Shown here one piece after another: positions 25,301-39,879 of a DNA stretch of 64,000 nt (position 1 is its first letter; the number at the start of each line of letters is the position of its first letter). Origin of the DNA: Brachionus rotundiformis (Eukaryota; Rotifera; Eurotatoria; Ploima; Brachionidae); the NCBI GenBank assembly GCA_016802295.1, contig JAESIW010000090.1, positions 124,001-188,000 on the forward strand. The letters run 5' to 3'. The position numbers and the translations under genes were made by a program. The notes beneath the pieces are model-generated. The model saw only the letters and a list, made by a program, of their open reading frames with translations, was not told where the DNA came from and did no database searches.

Positions 25301-27398
25301 GAAAATGGTCGAGCCGAGGGAAATGGAGATCAAGGACTTGAAGGAAGAGAAGACTAAAATGGAGTCTGAGCTTGAACGATTCAACAAACAGAACAACCAA
25401 TTGGACTTGATTAACAAGGAAAAGGACGCCAAGCTCGGCGCTTTGCAAAAAGAACTCAAGGATGAACGAAACAAGAAGAGAAAGGCAGAACTTGAGCTCA
25501 AACAAGTCAAGACTGATATTCACAATTGTGTTGGCTTTATTCAAGATCCTAAATTGCTCAAAGAAACTATCAAGAGTATTTTTGAGAAGCATGTACACGA
25601 TGATGTGGTAAGATTTGTTTTTGTTTCAAACATTTAACACTTTTGTCCATTTCAAATTTCAAAACATCAATTTTATATAGAAGTCGATAAAATACTATTT
25701 TTATTTAATAGAATATTGTATGTTGAATAATCTTAATCATTTCTTTGTATATAACAAACTTAATTTTTTACTTAATTGTAAAATGGATATTTAATTTTTA
25801 TTTTAAATTGTCCATGGGGCTTAAACTTTAATCAAATAAATAAATTATATTGGGGAATGTAAATTATGAGCAAAGTAAAATTTTTGATCAAATTTCAAGC
25901 GTTCAATCTTGCTCAAACATTTTTTAAATGCGCAATTAAATTTCATTGCATTTTTAGAAATTACAATCATTTTTCAAAAGTTTGAAAATAAAGCTTTAAA
26001 ATGTTAAAAGAATAAAAAATCTGCGATAAAATTTAATTGCGCATCTAATAATCTTTGAGCAAGATTGAGCGCTTGAAATTTGATCAAAAATTTTACTTTG
26101 CTAAATTATGAAGAAAAAATATCGTTATAAAGCGAATATTGTATTAATCAGCATCGTTATAACAAGGCTCGACTGTATAGGATAGTTGACTGGTATGATT
26201 AGTTTTAAGTTTGTGGCTTCGGTTTCTTTATAAAACCCTCCAAGTAGTTAGATAGAATAAAACATAAACCTCTAGCTAATACTTTAATTTTGTCCTAATC
26301 ATCCCAGTCGCACCACATACTTAAAGATTAGACATATCCTATAATGATTTATTAAGTGTAGATGATGTTATTTTTAAAATTTTTCATCACCAATTAGTCA
26401 AACTATTTAATTATTAAAATATTCAAGATAAGTGACTCTTGTTTCATTGAATCTTTATTTACACTTTTAAGCAGTGAACAGATATATCTATTTTTAAATT
26501 AATAATTTGTAATAAAATATTTACTTTTATTCTTTAGTAATAAATTTAAAATTGAACCCATAATTAAAAATGAAAATTACTAATCAAAACGCCTTAATAC
26601 TAGATTATTAAATAATTATTAATTAAAAATTTGAAATAAATGATTGAAAATTTTTATTATTGTACTAAAGCGAATCAACCAAATAGTAACTAAAACAGAT
26701 AAATTATTTATGTACAAGATAGAGCATGTAGGTTAGCTGGAGTTGTTAAGAGGATGATACATGCCAAGACTTGAATCTTAACAATAGAGCAAAAAAATCT
26801 AATTAATTACATAAATAATAAGTTAATCAAGATTCAAATGAGATTACTAATTTGATATCTTTACTTATTACTCAAGAACAAATATTTTTATTAATGTGAT
26901 TAATTCTTAAAATAAACTGTTTGTTTTGGCAAGACTGAAGCAGCCAACATTGACCAGGACATTCAGAAAGAGTATGCTCGGCAGCGCGATCACTTGGAAA
27001 AGACGGTCAACTCGCTGAAGCACAAGTTGCTCAAGGACACAGAGATACACAAGACAGATAATATTCGGATTATGCAGGAAAATGTGACTTTGATCAAAGA
27101 AGTAAATGACTTGAGGCGAGAGCTCAAGATATCGAGATCTAGGAACCAGGATTTGGAGACCGCGTTGGGCATAAGTCGAAAGAACGCGGCCTCGACCACT
27201 GACGCCATTGTACAAGCCTTGCATGTACACCAAGGAAACCATTTGATTGAGGAAAAGCAGAATGAATTGGAGAGAATTATTGAGCACCAAAAGCAAGAAA
27301 TAAAGCGATTGAGAGGAATTATCGAGGACTTGGAAAATCGAGGATCAAGGCCGACCTCGACTTCTCAGCTACCACCAATGCCTATGCCTGTCAAATAA
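19329..27398 (+). CDS. CFAP57: CFAP57 (WDR65), cilia and flagella associated WD-repeat coiled-coil protein
   Basis: Seven exons join in phase: 19329-19802, 19863-20756, 20835-21009, 23670-23821, 24042-24998, 25056-25607 and 26934-27398, giving 1222 aa (family about 1250). The first ~650 residues form WD40 beta-propellers (for example [53 protein letters not shown]-like segments); the rest, from about 670, is a nearly continuous coiled coil with the conserved stretches [12 protein letters not shown] and [20 protein letters not shown]. Known CFAP57 helps assemble inner-arm dyneins and regulatory complexes of motile cilia. Introns 3 (2.7 kb) and 6 (1.3 kb) are swollen by transposon remnants; the others are 52-220 bp. 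An acceptor-like CTGCAG ends 13 bp before the ATG. Confidence 0.96.
21690..22110 (-). mobile_element. Decayed LINE fragment (reverse transcriptase C-terminal region), intron 3 of CFAP57
   Basis: On the minus strand from 22102 down to about 21998 one reads a peptide with [20 protein letters not shown] and then [12 protein letters not shown]. This is the conserved region just after the reverse transcriptase domain of CR1/Jockey-type LINEs (Arg-rich ...L.SLE.RR.RGDL...FKI..G). The downstream part is broken by stops. It is a dead fragment; the limits are approximate. Confidence 0.75.
22449..22505 (+). mobile_element. pogo/Tigger-like terminal sequence (left end)
   Basis: CAGTCGAGTCTGGATAATAC follows a TA dinucleotide (22447-22448), which fits a pogo/Tigger (Tc1-mariner superfamily) terminal inverted repeat with its TA target site. 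Nothing that looks like a transposase follows. A complementary end is seen at 26175 but exons lie between, so these are separate remnants. Confidence 0.55.
22866..22905 (+). repeat. Short LINE-3'-end-like tail
   Basis: TGTCAATGTGACTTAAACTT followed by AAATAAATAATAATAATAAT resembles the tails of the repeats at 2388-2544 and 25713-25846. It is likely the extreme 3' end of a related non-LTR element, only about 40 bp long. Confidence 0.45.
22990..23465 (-). mobile_element. Decayed CR1/Jockey-like LINE, reverse transcriptase C-terminus, intron 3 of CFAP57
   Basis: Reading the minus strand with frameshifts and stops gives [13 protein letters not shown] (end of the RT domain), then fragments such as EDRL-like and GVD-like sequence, then [20 protein letters not shown] and a final [15 protein letters not shown]...FRKRLDD. 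The closing F..R.V..WN.L.......F...LD pattern is the standard C-terminus of CR1/L2/Jockey LINE ORF2. Several stop codons and frameshifts make it non-functional. A (TAG)n tract at 22962-22980 may be its tail. Confidence 0.85.
25713..25846 (+). repeat. Dispersed repeat, LINE-3'-end-like copy B, intron 6 of CFAP57
   Basis: It shares most of its bases with 2388-2544, including GTATGTTGAATAATCTTAAT and the GTCCATGGGRCTTAAACTTT segment before an AAATAAATAAA tail. A MITE begins about 20 bp further on. Confidence 0.7.
25869..26102. mobile_element. MITE with ~80 bp inverted repeats and 8 bp target duplication
   Basis: The 234 bp element starts AGCAAAGTAAAATTTTTGAT and its right end is the inverse complement; the first 33 bases of both arms are identical and the arms stay about 90% complementary for about 80 bp. 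It is flanked by direct 8 bp copies AAATTATG (25861-25868 and 26103-26110). An 8 bp duplication fits hAT-type mobilisation in trans. It has no coding capacity and lies in intron 6 of CFAP57. Confidence 0.9.
26119..26175. mobile_element. pogo/Tigger-like terminal sequence (right end)
   Basis: The segment ends ATAACAAGGCTCGACTG followed by TA; inverted, this is CAGTCGAGCCTTGTTATAAC, a pogo/Tigger-like terminus next to a TA target site. Only the end is present. Confidence 0.55.
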
Positions 27399-27862
27399 AC
27401 AAAAAATCTATTCTAAGAAGAATTTTTAGATTTTTCTTTAAATTATTTTTATATTTTTACATTTTTTAATAAAAATTTTTTGATTTATCTAAATTTATCA
27501 GCTTTTTTAATTTTTAGTTAACAAAAAAAAAACTATCTTTAATTGTAATCAGAGACTAGATGTTGTGTTTAATATATTTTTTGTTGTTCTTATCAATTGG
27601 AATTAAGAAAAGATAACCAAAAAAATAAAATAAAAAGATAATTTTTATTTTTTTTAATTTTTTTTGCTTAGCCAGGGTGGTTGAGTTCTAAGTCTCAACT
27701 CAAATCATCAATTATATAATTTAGATAATAATAAGATAATAATAAAGAAGAAAAAATATAATTAAATTAATATTTTATTAAATATAATTCTAGCAGATAA
27801 AAATAATTAACATTGACTAGTTAACAGAAAAAAAAAAATAATAAAAAGTATATAAATATTGT
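27399..27862. other. Convergent 3' intergenic region, CFAP57 / MITF-TFE gene
   Basis: About 460 bp of AT-rich sequence between two converging genes. An AATAAA overlaps the CFAP57 stop codon (27394-27399) and a second one lies near 27468. No gene seen. Confidence 0.5.
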
Positions 27863-29313
27863 TTAAAAGCAGTCGTTGGTAACATTGACCAAACATGGAA
27901 TAGAGGCAGACATTTGACTGATACTTTCGCTATTATTGGTAAGAGATTTGTTTGGAAAACAGGACGAAGAATTTTGTTTTTGGGGCGAACAAGGTGGCGA
28001 CGAAACGGATGTGAGCAGAGGGTCCTTGCTGTTATCAGTCATTAGTTTGATAAAAGTGGTCGAGGTAATCGATGGCGACGATATTTCATTTGACTTGTCT
28101 GCGTGCTTGGTCTGCTTGGGACTTGCGGGCTCCTCTTTGGGAACTTTGACCTCTTTTTTTTCTCGTTTGGCATCGTTTTTTTTGCTAGAATTTTTAGTTC
28201 GCTTTTGCCTGACTGGCGCACTGGCGCAACTCACCTCTGAACTGGTGAAATAGTTCTCCTCCAGATTCAGAGTTGGCATTTCGGTCACATTTTGAGATTG
28301 ATTGTACAGCTCCATATTTTCATCAAACACCAAACCCAATTGACCAGTGTCTCCTGAATTCAATTGGTTTAAATTACTCTCCAGCATTTGGGAACTTGGA
28401 TAATTCAAATTTTGACCAATGTCAATACCATTTGAGCAGCAAATGGACTCGAGCTCTTTGACCCGTTGGCACAGCTTTTTGTTCAATTGTAAAATATGTT
28501 TGCTCATTTCGTCGCGTTTTCTCAGCTCGTTATTATCTTTTTTAATTGATTGTATATAGTCAACCGATGCTTTCAATATTGAGCCCTTATTTTGTTTAGT
28601 GTCACTTTAATTTTTAATTAATAATTAAAAAATAAATAATTAATATATTTTATTCAATTACTATTCGCCACTCTTTGGCAACAATTGACCAAGCTCTTTA
28701 ATTCTGTCATTAATGTTAAATCTTCTTCTTCTCTCAACTAAATTTGAAAAAAAAAATTTAATTTAAAATTTAATTAATTATCTATTGACCAACTCATGTT
28801 GTGATTGTCCTTTCGTTGCCGGTCCTTCATCTGCTGCACTTCGTCTTCGGTCATTTTGTGAGAGGCGAGATTAGTTTTTTTGGTAATCTCGGACTTGGTG
28901 TCAAAGTCCAAACTGTTCGAGTTTAGATTGGAAGAAACGGAAGAGGGTGAAGAAGAGCCTAGAGAGGAATTGATGGATGGGGTCCGAGTGATGAACTTGG
29001 GCGAATAGTTGTTCGCCGGTTGCAGCACCGGGTTCATGAAGCCAGCCTGACCATTGTATTGGTACTGTTGAGAAGATGGCTGCAGTGTGTGAAAGCTGAA
29101 CTGGGAATTTTGGGGGCCAAAGCTGCCATAGGGCGCAAAGAAGTCCTCGCCCATGAAGTTCTGTGCCATCATCTGCTTGCTGGTGTCCATGTTAAGGTGG
29201 TCCGAGTTGACAATCATCAGCTCGTCCATCACGTTATCGTCCATAAAGCGCCCTTCGCCCTGCTGGTACAAGTAATCCGTTTGGAGCATCTTGCTCTGTT
29301 CATGATGCAGCAT
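27863..29313 (-). CDS. MITF/TFE (MiT) family bHLH-leucine-zipper transcription factor
   Basis: Three exons (29313-28794, 28737-28662, 28604-27863) join in phase to 445 aa. An acidic segment with [11 protein letters not shown] (about 29-40) resembles the MiT activation helix. The bHLH is typical: [20 protein letters not shown] across the first splice (around 169-188), then [27 protein letters not shown] and a leucine zipper (about 225-255). The Ser/Lys-rich C-terminal half is less conserved. Single invertebrate MiT proteins control lysosome/autophagy genes and bind E/M-box DNA as dimers; that role is inferred. A splice acceptor (TTGGTAG) ends 1 bp before this ATG, so another 5' coding exon may exist. 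Intron 1 uses the weak donor GTTGGT. Confidence 0.92.
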
Positions 29314-30060
29314 TCTACCAAGTTAAGTTTGATTTCAAAACCCGTTTTAGAAAGAATTAATTTCGTTCAAAGGTGGCTTCTCTGGTAAAAAATAAAAAAA
29401 ATAAAGACAAGATAATTAAAATACTGATAAATTCTCTTATTTGATTAGGTAATAAAAAAAAAAAAAAAAAAGAAATACTAAGCTTATTCGCTCGGTATCT
29501 AATCAAAACAAATATTGCTTTAGAAGAAGAAATTTATATTTTAAGACATTAAAAAGATAATTTTACTTTGAGCAGATAATTTTATCTATATAAATATATA
29601 TGTATGTATACAAATTTTTAAACACTTTGTTAAGTCCTGGTCGAAGTGATTAAATCTTGACCAAGTTGGCTTATCTATTAAAGTTCGAGAAACCAGGTTA
29701 TTTTTTTTTAAGTGATTCATTTTCTGAAAAGATAAATTGTTTGGTAAGCTCTTGAGCTAAATATATATAAATATATATTTTCTCTCTCCTGGATGAAATA
29801 TAATAGCAAAGTTTCAAGAGCCGTATATAAATATTTGTTTACATGTTTAATTTAATTTGACGTTTAGTAGAAATTTAATAATTAATAATGAAATTTAATA
29901 AGATAAAATTAATTCGGGCCTTGCGTTCAATGTGGACCAGGCCTAGATAAATTAATAAGTGCAAAAAAATAAAGAATTTTTTAATATCTTTAAAATTGTT
30001 TATTAGATAAAAATGAAAATAAATATTTGAAACAAATAAAGCCTAGCTTATTAAAATTAT
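29314..30060. other. Intergenic, AT-rich
   Basis: About 750 bp between the MiT gene start and the PRXL2C-like gene end. It includes an A-tract near 29455-29471 and TATA-rich repeats at 29590-29615 and 29760-29785. No gene seen; it may hold the MiT promoter or a 5' exon. Confidence 0.45.
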
Positions 30061-30985
30061 TTAATAATTTAATGCTTTTTGGTGAGATCCAGTGTCATGA
30101 GAGAAGAGAATTGGTTTGACTCCAGCCACGTTTAGCAAAGTGTTAATAGGTGTATGGTCAGAGGCGGTCTTGTCCGCGTGAAAATAGTGCACTGTCAAGT
30201 CCGGACTCAGGATCAGACTTCCACCTTGTTGGTCAAAGTTGCCTTGATAGTCAAACTTGCTCGACGAGGTTACAGCTCTGTACAACGAGGAAAAAAAGCC
30301 GCCCAAGCTGGATGATTTGATGTGCGGGCTGTCGCCCGGGCTACCAATTTCTTTGCTCTTCTGAAAACCAAGTCTACTGTACACATCATAATCGGTGTCA
30401 CAGAAGACCATGTACGGGTACTTGGTCAGCCTTTTGAATTCCTTCAATTTGGAAAATGTTTTAAGATAGTTTATAGAAACTAGCTGGCAAGTCTTACCCT
30501 TATGTGCTTCCAGTGAGCGCAGCCGATCAGCACTAGCCTGACTTGAGCTTGCTTGAGATTTTCCCTCGGCACCAGTGCCAAATCCTCAACATACTCTTTG
30601 GTCGTGAAGCACAAAAAGCTCTTTTAAATTAGAAAAAAATCAAAATTAGAAACAGTTTTTATATTGTGGCAAATATTAATAACCAAATTCATTCATAGAT
30701 CAGCTGATCTATGAATTTATCTCTTTTTCTAATTAATTAAAATTTGATATTTAATATCATTTAATTAAAAAAAAAACATACTCTGACAAAAACAAATATG
30801 GTTTTAAAATCGGACCATAGCTCGGTCAATGTGTGCCTATTGCCAACCTCGTCATAGACAATGCATTCACCAATTTCTTTCAGACGAGCAGTGGTCAACT
30901 TGGGCTCATCACCATCTAAATTAATCACAAACTCTGAAGATGCCATGGACGCTTTTTGTTCAAAAAATTTCCTATTTTCTTCCAT
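30061..30985 (-). CDS. PRXL2C: Peroxiredoxin-like 2C (AAED1) family, thioredoxin-fold protein
   Basis: Three exons (30985-30782, 30620-30498, 30441-30061), all phase 0, give 235 aa, near the family length. The AhpC/TSA-type thioredoxin fold is recognisable: TIFVFVR before the active site, FLCFTTKEYVEDLA at the active site, LVLIG, CDTDYDVYSRLGF, SPHIKSSSLGG and the QQGGSLIL strand. The usual active-site CxxC of PRXL2C becomes Cys72-Phe-Thr-Thr75, so only the first cysteine remains. Redox activity is therefore uncertain; a 1-Cys mechanism is possible. The ATG directly follows a splice acceptor (GATTTAG). It lies only 138 bp downstream of the PPP1R42 stop. Confidence 0.88.
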
Positions 30986-31123
30986 CTAAATCTAATAATT
31001 AAATATTTTTAATAATTTAATAATAATTAGCCAACTAAAAACGCTTTAAGACGCTTTTTATTCCATTTAATTATTTTTCTTAAAATAAAAAAAAAAAAGT
31101 TAATTTAAAATTTTATTAAAATT

Positions 31124-32762
<1,639 letters not shown>

Positions 32763-33103
32763 ATTGGCATTCTCCGATTCAATTAGGCCTTTGAATAAAA
32801 AATTTTTTTTTTCAAAGGTTTTTTTTTCATTTTTTTTTCCAAGTTGTTGCCATGGCAACGGGTTGATTAAGAATTTAATTTATTTTTGTCAAGAGCCAAG
32901 CAGTGTGTCTTTGAGGATTTTAATTTTATTTGTTTAAAAAAAATTATTTTTTATTTTTTTTGTTAAATTCTTAAAAATGATTTTTTTTTTTATATTAAGG
33001 GAATCAGTTAAGTGCAAAAATTAGATGTCAAAAAATTTTAAAAATACCTTTTATTTAAATTTTTAAAATAATAAAAAAATTAAATTTAAATTTTAAATTG
33101 AAA
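32763..33103. promoter_or_regulatory. PPP1R42 upstream region / HINT3-like 3' flank
   Basis: About 340 bp with the X-box at 32846-32859, T-rich tracts and a splice-acceptor-like TTCAAAG about 29 bp before the PPP1R42 start. No gene seen. Confidence 0.55.
32846..32859. promoter_or_regulatory. RFX X-box upstream of PPP1R42
   Basis: GTTGCCATGGCAAC is a perfect palindromic RFX site, 84 bp before the PPP1R42 ATG. Confidence 0.82.
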
Positions 33104-33681
33104 CTATCTTTTTATTCTTTTTAAAATATAGGCAGCCTTAGAACATAAACATAATAAATCTTGACATTTGATATAAATAAGCTTACATCGACAAAATAGA
33201 AGTTTCGCGGTGAGAACAAAATTCGGCGAATTAGTGACATGTCTGAAGAAGGGGATATGAAATGTTGGTGCAGGTGGCCAATGGTGTTCAATGGGGGCCA
33301 GTTGAAGCCAGTTCTCAACTCACTCAAATCAGCATTCAATTCTTTCATCTTCTCAATGCCAACTTGGTTCATTTTTTCCACTTTAAATTAAACTAACCAT
33401 TTAAAACTAATTTATTTTCTGGTTGGAACTCTTTTACCCAAATCCACATGCTTCTCGGTCAAATGCTTGGCATTTGGTATGTGATCTTTGGGAAGGACTA
33501 GAATGTGGTTCTTGGCTACTGGAAATTTATCTTTTATTATCATAATCTCTTCATCCTTTGCAATAAAAGATGAAAATAATTTTATCTATGTGAGTAGGAG
33601 TGGACAGACTTCGTACAAGATCTGGGCCTGATTGTCTATTTTGCTAATTATCCTACAAAAAACACAATTTTGTTCACTCAT
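33104..33681 (-). CDS. HINT3: HINT3-like histidine-triad (HIT) nucleotide hydrolase
   Basis: Four exons (33681-33610, 33555-33438, 33380-33187, 33136-33104) join in phase to 138 aa; the last is only 33 nt including the stop. The N-terminal CVFCRIISK is the usual HINT start; KDKFPVAKNHILVLPKDHI follows; the HIT signature is His99-Leu-His-Gln-His103 within GFNWPPLNTIGHLHQHFI, a form typical of the aprataxin-like HINT3 branch. The end FYFVD|AAYILKRIKR matches the family C-terminus only when the last intron is removed. HINT proteins hydrolyse purine phosphoramidates and acyl-adenylates. A strong acceptor (TTTTTTAG) ends 2 bp before the ATG. It is a separate short gene between KDM4 and PPP1R42. 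Confidence 0.9.
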
Positions 33682-33876
33682 TACTAAAAAATTTATGTAA
33701 AAATAAAATTTTAAATAAAAAATTTTACTTAATTTTAAAACAAATTTAATTGCTTTTACTAATAATAATTAATTATTTTTTTTTTAATATTAAAACAGTT
33801 TATTCAAGAATTTAAAATATCTAAAAATTTCTTTATTAAAATTTTAAAAATCTCTTATTTATTCTATTTACACAAT

Positions 33877-37273
<3,397 letters not shown>

Positions 37274-38692
37274 TGGGAATTTATTCTTACTTTAAATTAT
37301 TATAATTTATGATATTATGTTTAATTATATAGACGTTTAGCGCCTATGTTCCCTCTACAACATTAATTAACTGTTCTAGAAAGGCACCTCTATGCACTCT
37401 TTTCCAAAGAGGAACTCAACAAATATCTAATTTAAATTTTGGAATAATTTTTATCACATAAGATAAAATTTAGAAAAATTAAAAGCTATTATCAATTTAA
37501 AATTTATTAATGTATCTAGTAAAAATTAAAAGATGATAATTTATTATGAGGCCATGTTTGTTTTGCAATTAGTTCTTTAATGACATCTCTAAACCACAAT
37601 AAAATGTCAGCAATAGTCTTTTTGGTCAATAGACCATTTTTTAAAGCCAAATAAACATCTTAAATCATCATTTTTACTACATATATATTAAATTCATTAA
37701 TTATTATCTAAAAATAAATCAAAATATCAAAAGACACAATTGGTTCTCATTTTTATAACACTTTATTCGAATCACAACAAAAGTTAACTTAGTTTTGTCA
37801 CACAAGAGCAAATTAAATCAGCGCCATTGAAAGGTGGTGTCTGTTTTGGACACTGGTTCAAAAGACCATGAAAACCACATCTACCATGTAAATAATGGAT
37901 ATTTAACTTTTTTTCTTTTTTTGTTGTTTAATTAGCTATTAATAAATGTTTATTAGAAAATTTTTCAAAAACATCTTTTTGCCAAACAAACCATTTTAAA
38001 ACATTACCAAGCATAAAATGCTAAAATTTTATATTTTTTGGTGCATGAAAATAATTTATTTTTTATTTTAAATTATTTAATTTTCATTTGTTAGATAATA
38101 TAAATTCAATCTGATCAATAAAGGAAAACAAGTCACTTGATTTAGATATTATTTTGCTGTATTTTTATTTATCCTATTTCTATTAATTTTTTAAAAATAA
38201 AATTAATTAATAATTTATTTTTTAAATTAATTGTGTACAACCAATTATTTGTTTAGAAACAATATTGACATTCTGGATTTTGGTCTTGATTTAGAACCAA
38301 TTACAGTATTGACGTATGGGAACATTTTCCTATCATGTCACTTAATTTTAGTTCAAAATCTGGTTTAATTAAAATTTGCCAAATTCTCTTGACTCTGGCA
38401 AATTTCAATGCTCGCAAATCTACACACAAATTAGATAATTATCTGAATATCTAATTATAAAATTAAATACTCCAGGTGTTTTATTTGTTTATTTTTGTTT
38501 TAAATTTAATTCTAATCACGTGATTCTAAATCAAAATATCAACCATGCATGCAAATTCAAATCACCCGAGTATATCAAATATATAAAAAGATAGACAATC
38601 TTATTCTAAGATAAAAAGTTGTATTAAAAAATGATGTAATAATTTGCCAACTGTTTTATCTATTATTAAAATTTTATATTAAAAAAGAGTAG
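37274..38692. other. 1.4 kb intergenic region, KDM4 / PLAC8-like (divergent)
   Basis: AT-rich with no recognisable coding region. The missing first coding exon and promoter of the PLAC8-like gene should lie in its right half; a TATA-like ATATATAAAAAG is present near 38579. Confidence 0.45.
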
Positions 38693-39098
38693 TTGAGCAG
38701 CCAGGAAACGAATGGAGGTATCCCCTATTCGACTGTTTCTACCCCGTAGAGGACTGTTTGTTAGCTTACTTTTGCGGGCCTTGCTATGCTGCTTACGCAG
38801 CAGACGAGTCTGGCGAGAACTTATTCTCAAGCATAATCCAGTTTCTCTTGTATCCATTGGGACTTATTTACCTGAGACCAGTCGCCAGATACAAGCACTA
38901 CATTGACGTAATTACACTCAAATTAAAGAATGCTATTTCTAATTTTCTTCCATAGGGCTCTTTGTTTCAGGACTTTTTCGCCGCAATATGTAAGTATACC
39001 ATCTTAATTTTTACCAATTTACACTTAAAACTTTTGGCACAGGTTTGCCATGCTGCGTTTCCATGCAAATAAGAAAAGAATTCGAAGATGGATGCTAA
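38693..39098 (+). CDS. PLAC8/cornifelin-family cysteine-rich protein (5' end unresolved)
   Basis: Three exons are visible: about 38693-38907, 38956-38989 and 39043-39098 (stop TAA). The frame reads ...EWRYPLFDC, then VEDCLLAYFCGPCYAAYAAD, a hydrophobic stretch, RPVARYKHY, and after two in-phase introns GSLFQDFFAAICLPCCVSMQ and IRKEFEDGC. This follows the PLAC8 pattern W..L.DC...CL...CPC and G..l.D....C.PCC..Q..rE. PLAC8 proteins are small Cys-rich membrane or secreted proteins with diverse roles including metal and cell-size control in plants. Here CGPC replaces the common CPC. The first exon with the ATG was not found; the 5' boundary is set at an AG acceptor and the exon begins in phase 1. 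Confidence 0.8.
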
Positions 39099-39879
39099 TT
39101 TTTGACTTGTGTAAGCAATTAAACTCTTATTTTTTTGCTTAGTGCTTGATTAAATTTTAATTAAATTGCAAAATAAAATTAATTAATCAATAATTCTAAT
39201 TTTTTATTTCAAATTTTTTACTTATTTTATCATCATTTAAATCATATTCAAATAAAAGTTCTTAATAGATAATTATTTTAATTGTTAAATCGACTTTGGT
39301 ATCAGGTGATGCCGGTTTTGGCGGAATATCTTAAATTCAGTCAGCTAAAATCCATTTAATAATTAAATCTTTCGCTCAATTAGAGCTTCTAATTACCAAA
39401 CAGCATGCTAAAACAGTCACAGCCAAACAAAATAAATCCTATCAATACTGGCAAGCAATTATGTTCCAAAATCATTTCTCTTTCTTTTAAATAAAGGTTC
39501 CTTTTTTATAATGTGAATACATTTTTAACCACCATTGTTATCCAACAAAAACAAAATTTTAACATTTACTCACATATCGATCGATACATTTAAGTTGATA
39601 ATTCTTTCCATTTAATTTGACAAATTTGAGCAACACTTATTTTTGGATTATTTTTCTTTTGCCAAATTTCCTTGGAGATTTTCCCCCCTTTTTTATTTTG
39701 TTTTGCCAAAATCAGGAAATAGTTCTAAAAGTAAACTCTTAATTATTAAACAAATTTTTTCTTTATTAAACCAAATAAACGTCAATTATTTGACAAAAAA
39801 AACCAATATATGTCTATGTTGGAAGAAAATTTTAAATTAAATTTTAATTAAAAAATAAAAATTAATAGATAAGTGAAAA
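39099..39879. other. Intergenic, PLAC8-like / PMCA
   Basis: 780 bp of AT-rich DNA. An acceptor-like AATTAATAG ends 10 bp before the PMCA ATG. No gene seen. Confidence 0.5.

Noticed and set aside
24185..25598. Long minus-strand ORFs opposite the CFAP57 coiled coil
   Set aside because: The Leu/Phe-rich translations are antisense products of Lys/Glu-rich coiled-coil codons, a common artefact.
22449..26175. One 3.7 kb pogo element spanning the two inverted termini
   Set aside because: Genuine CFAP57 exons 4-6 lie between the termini and no transposase is present, so the ends must belong to separate remnants.
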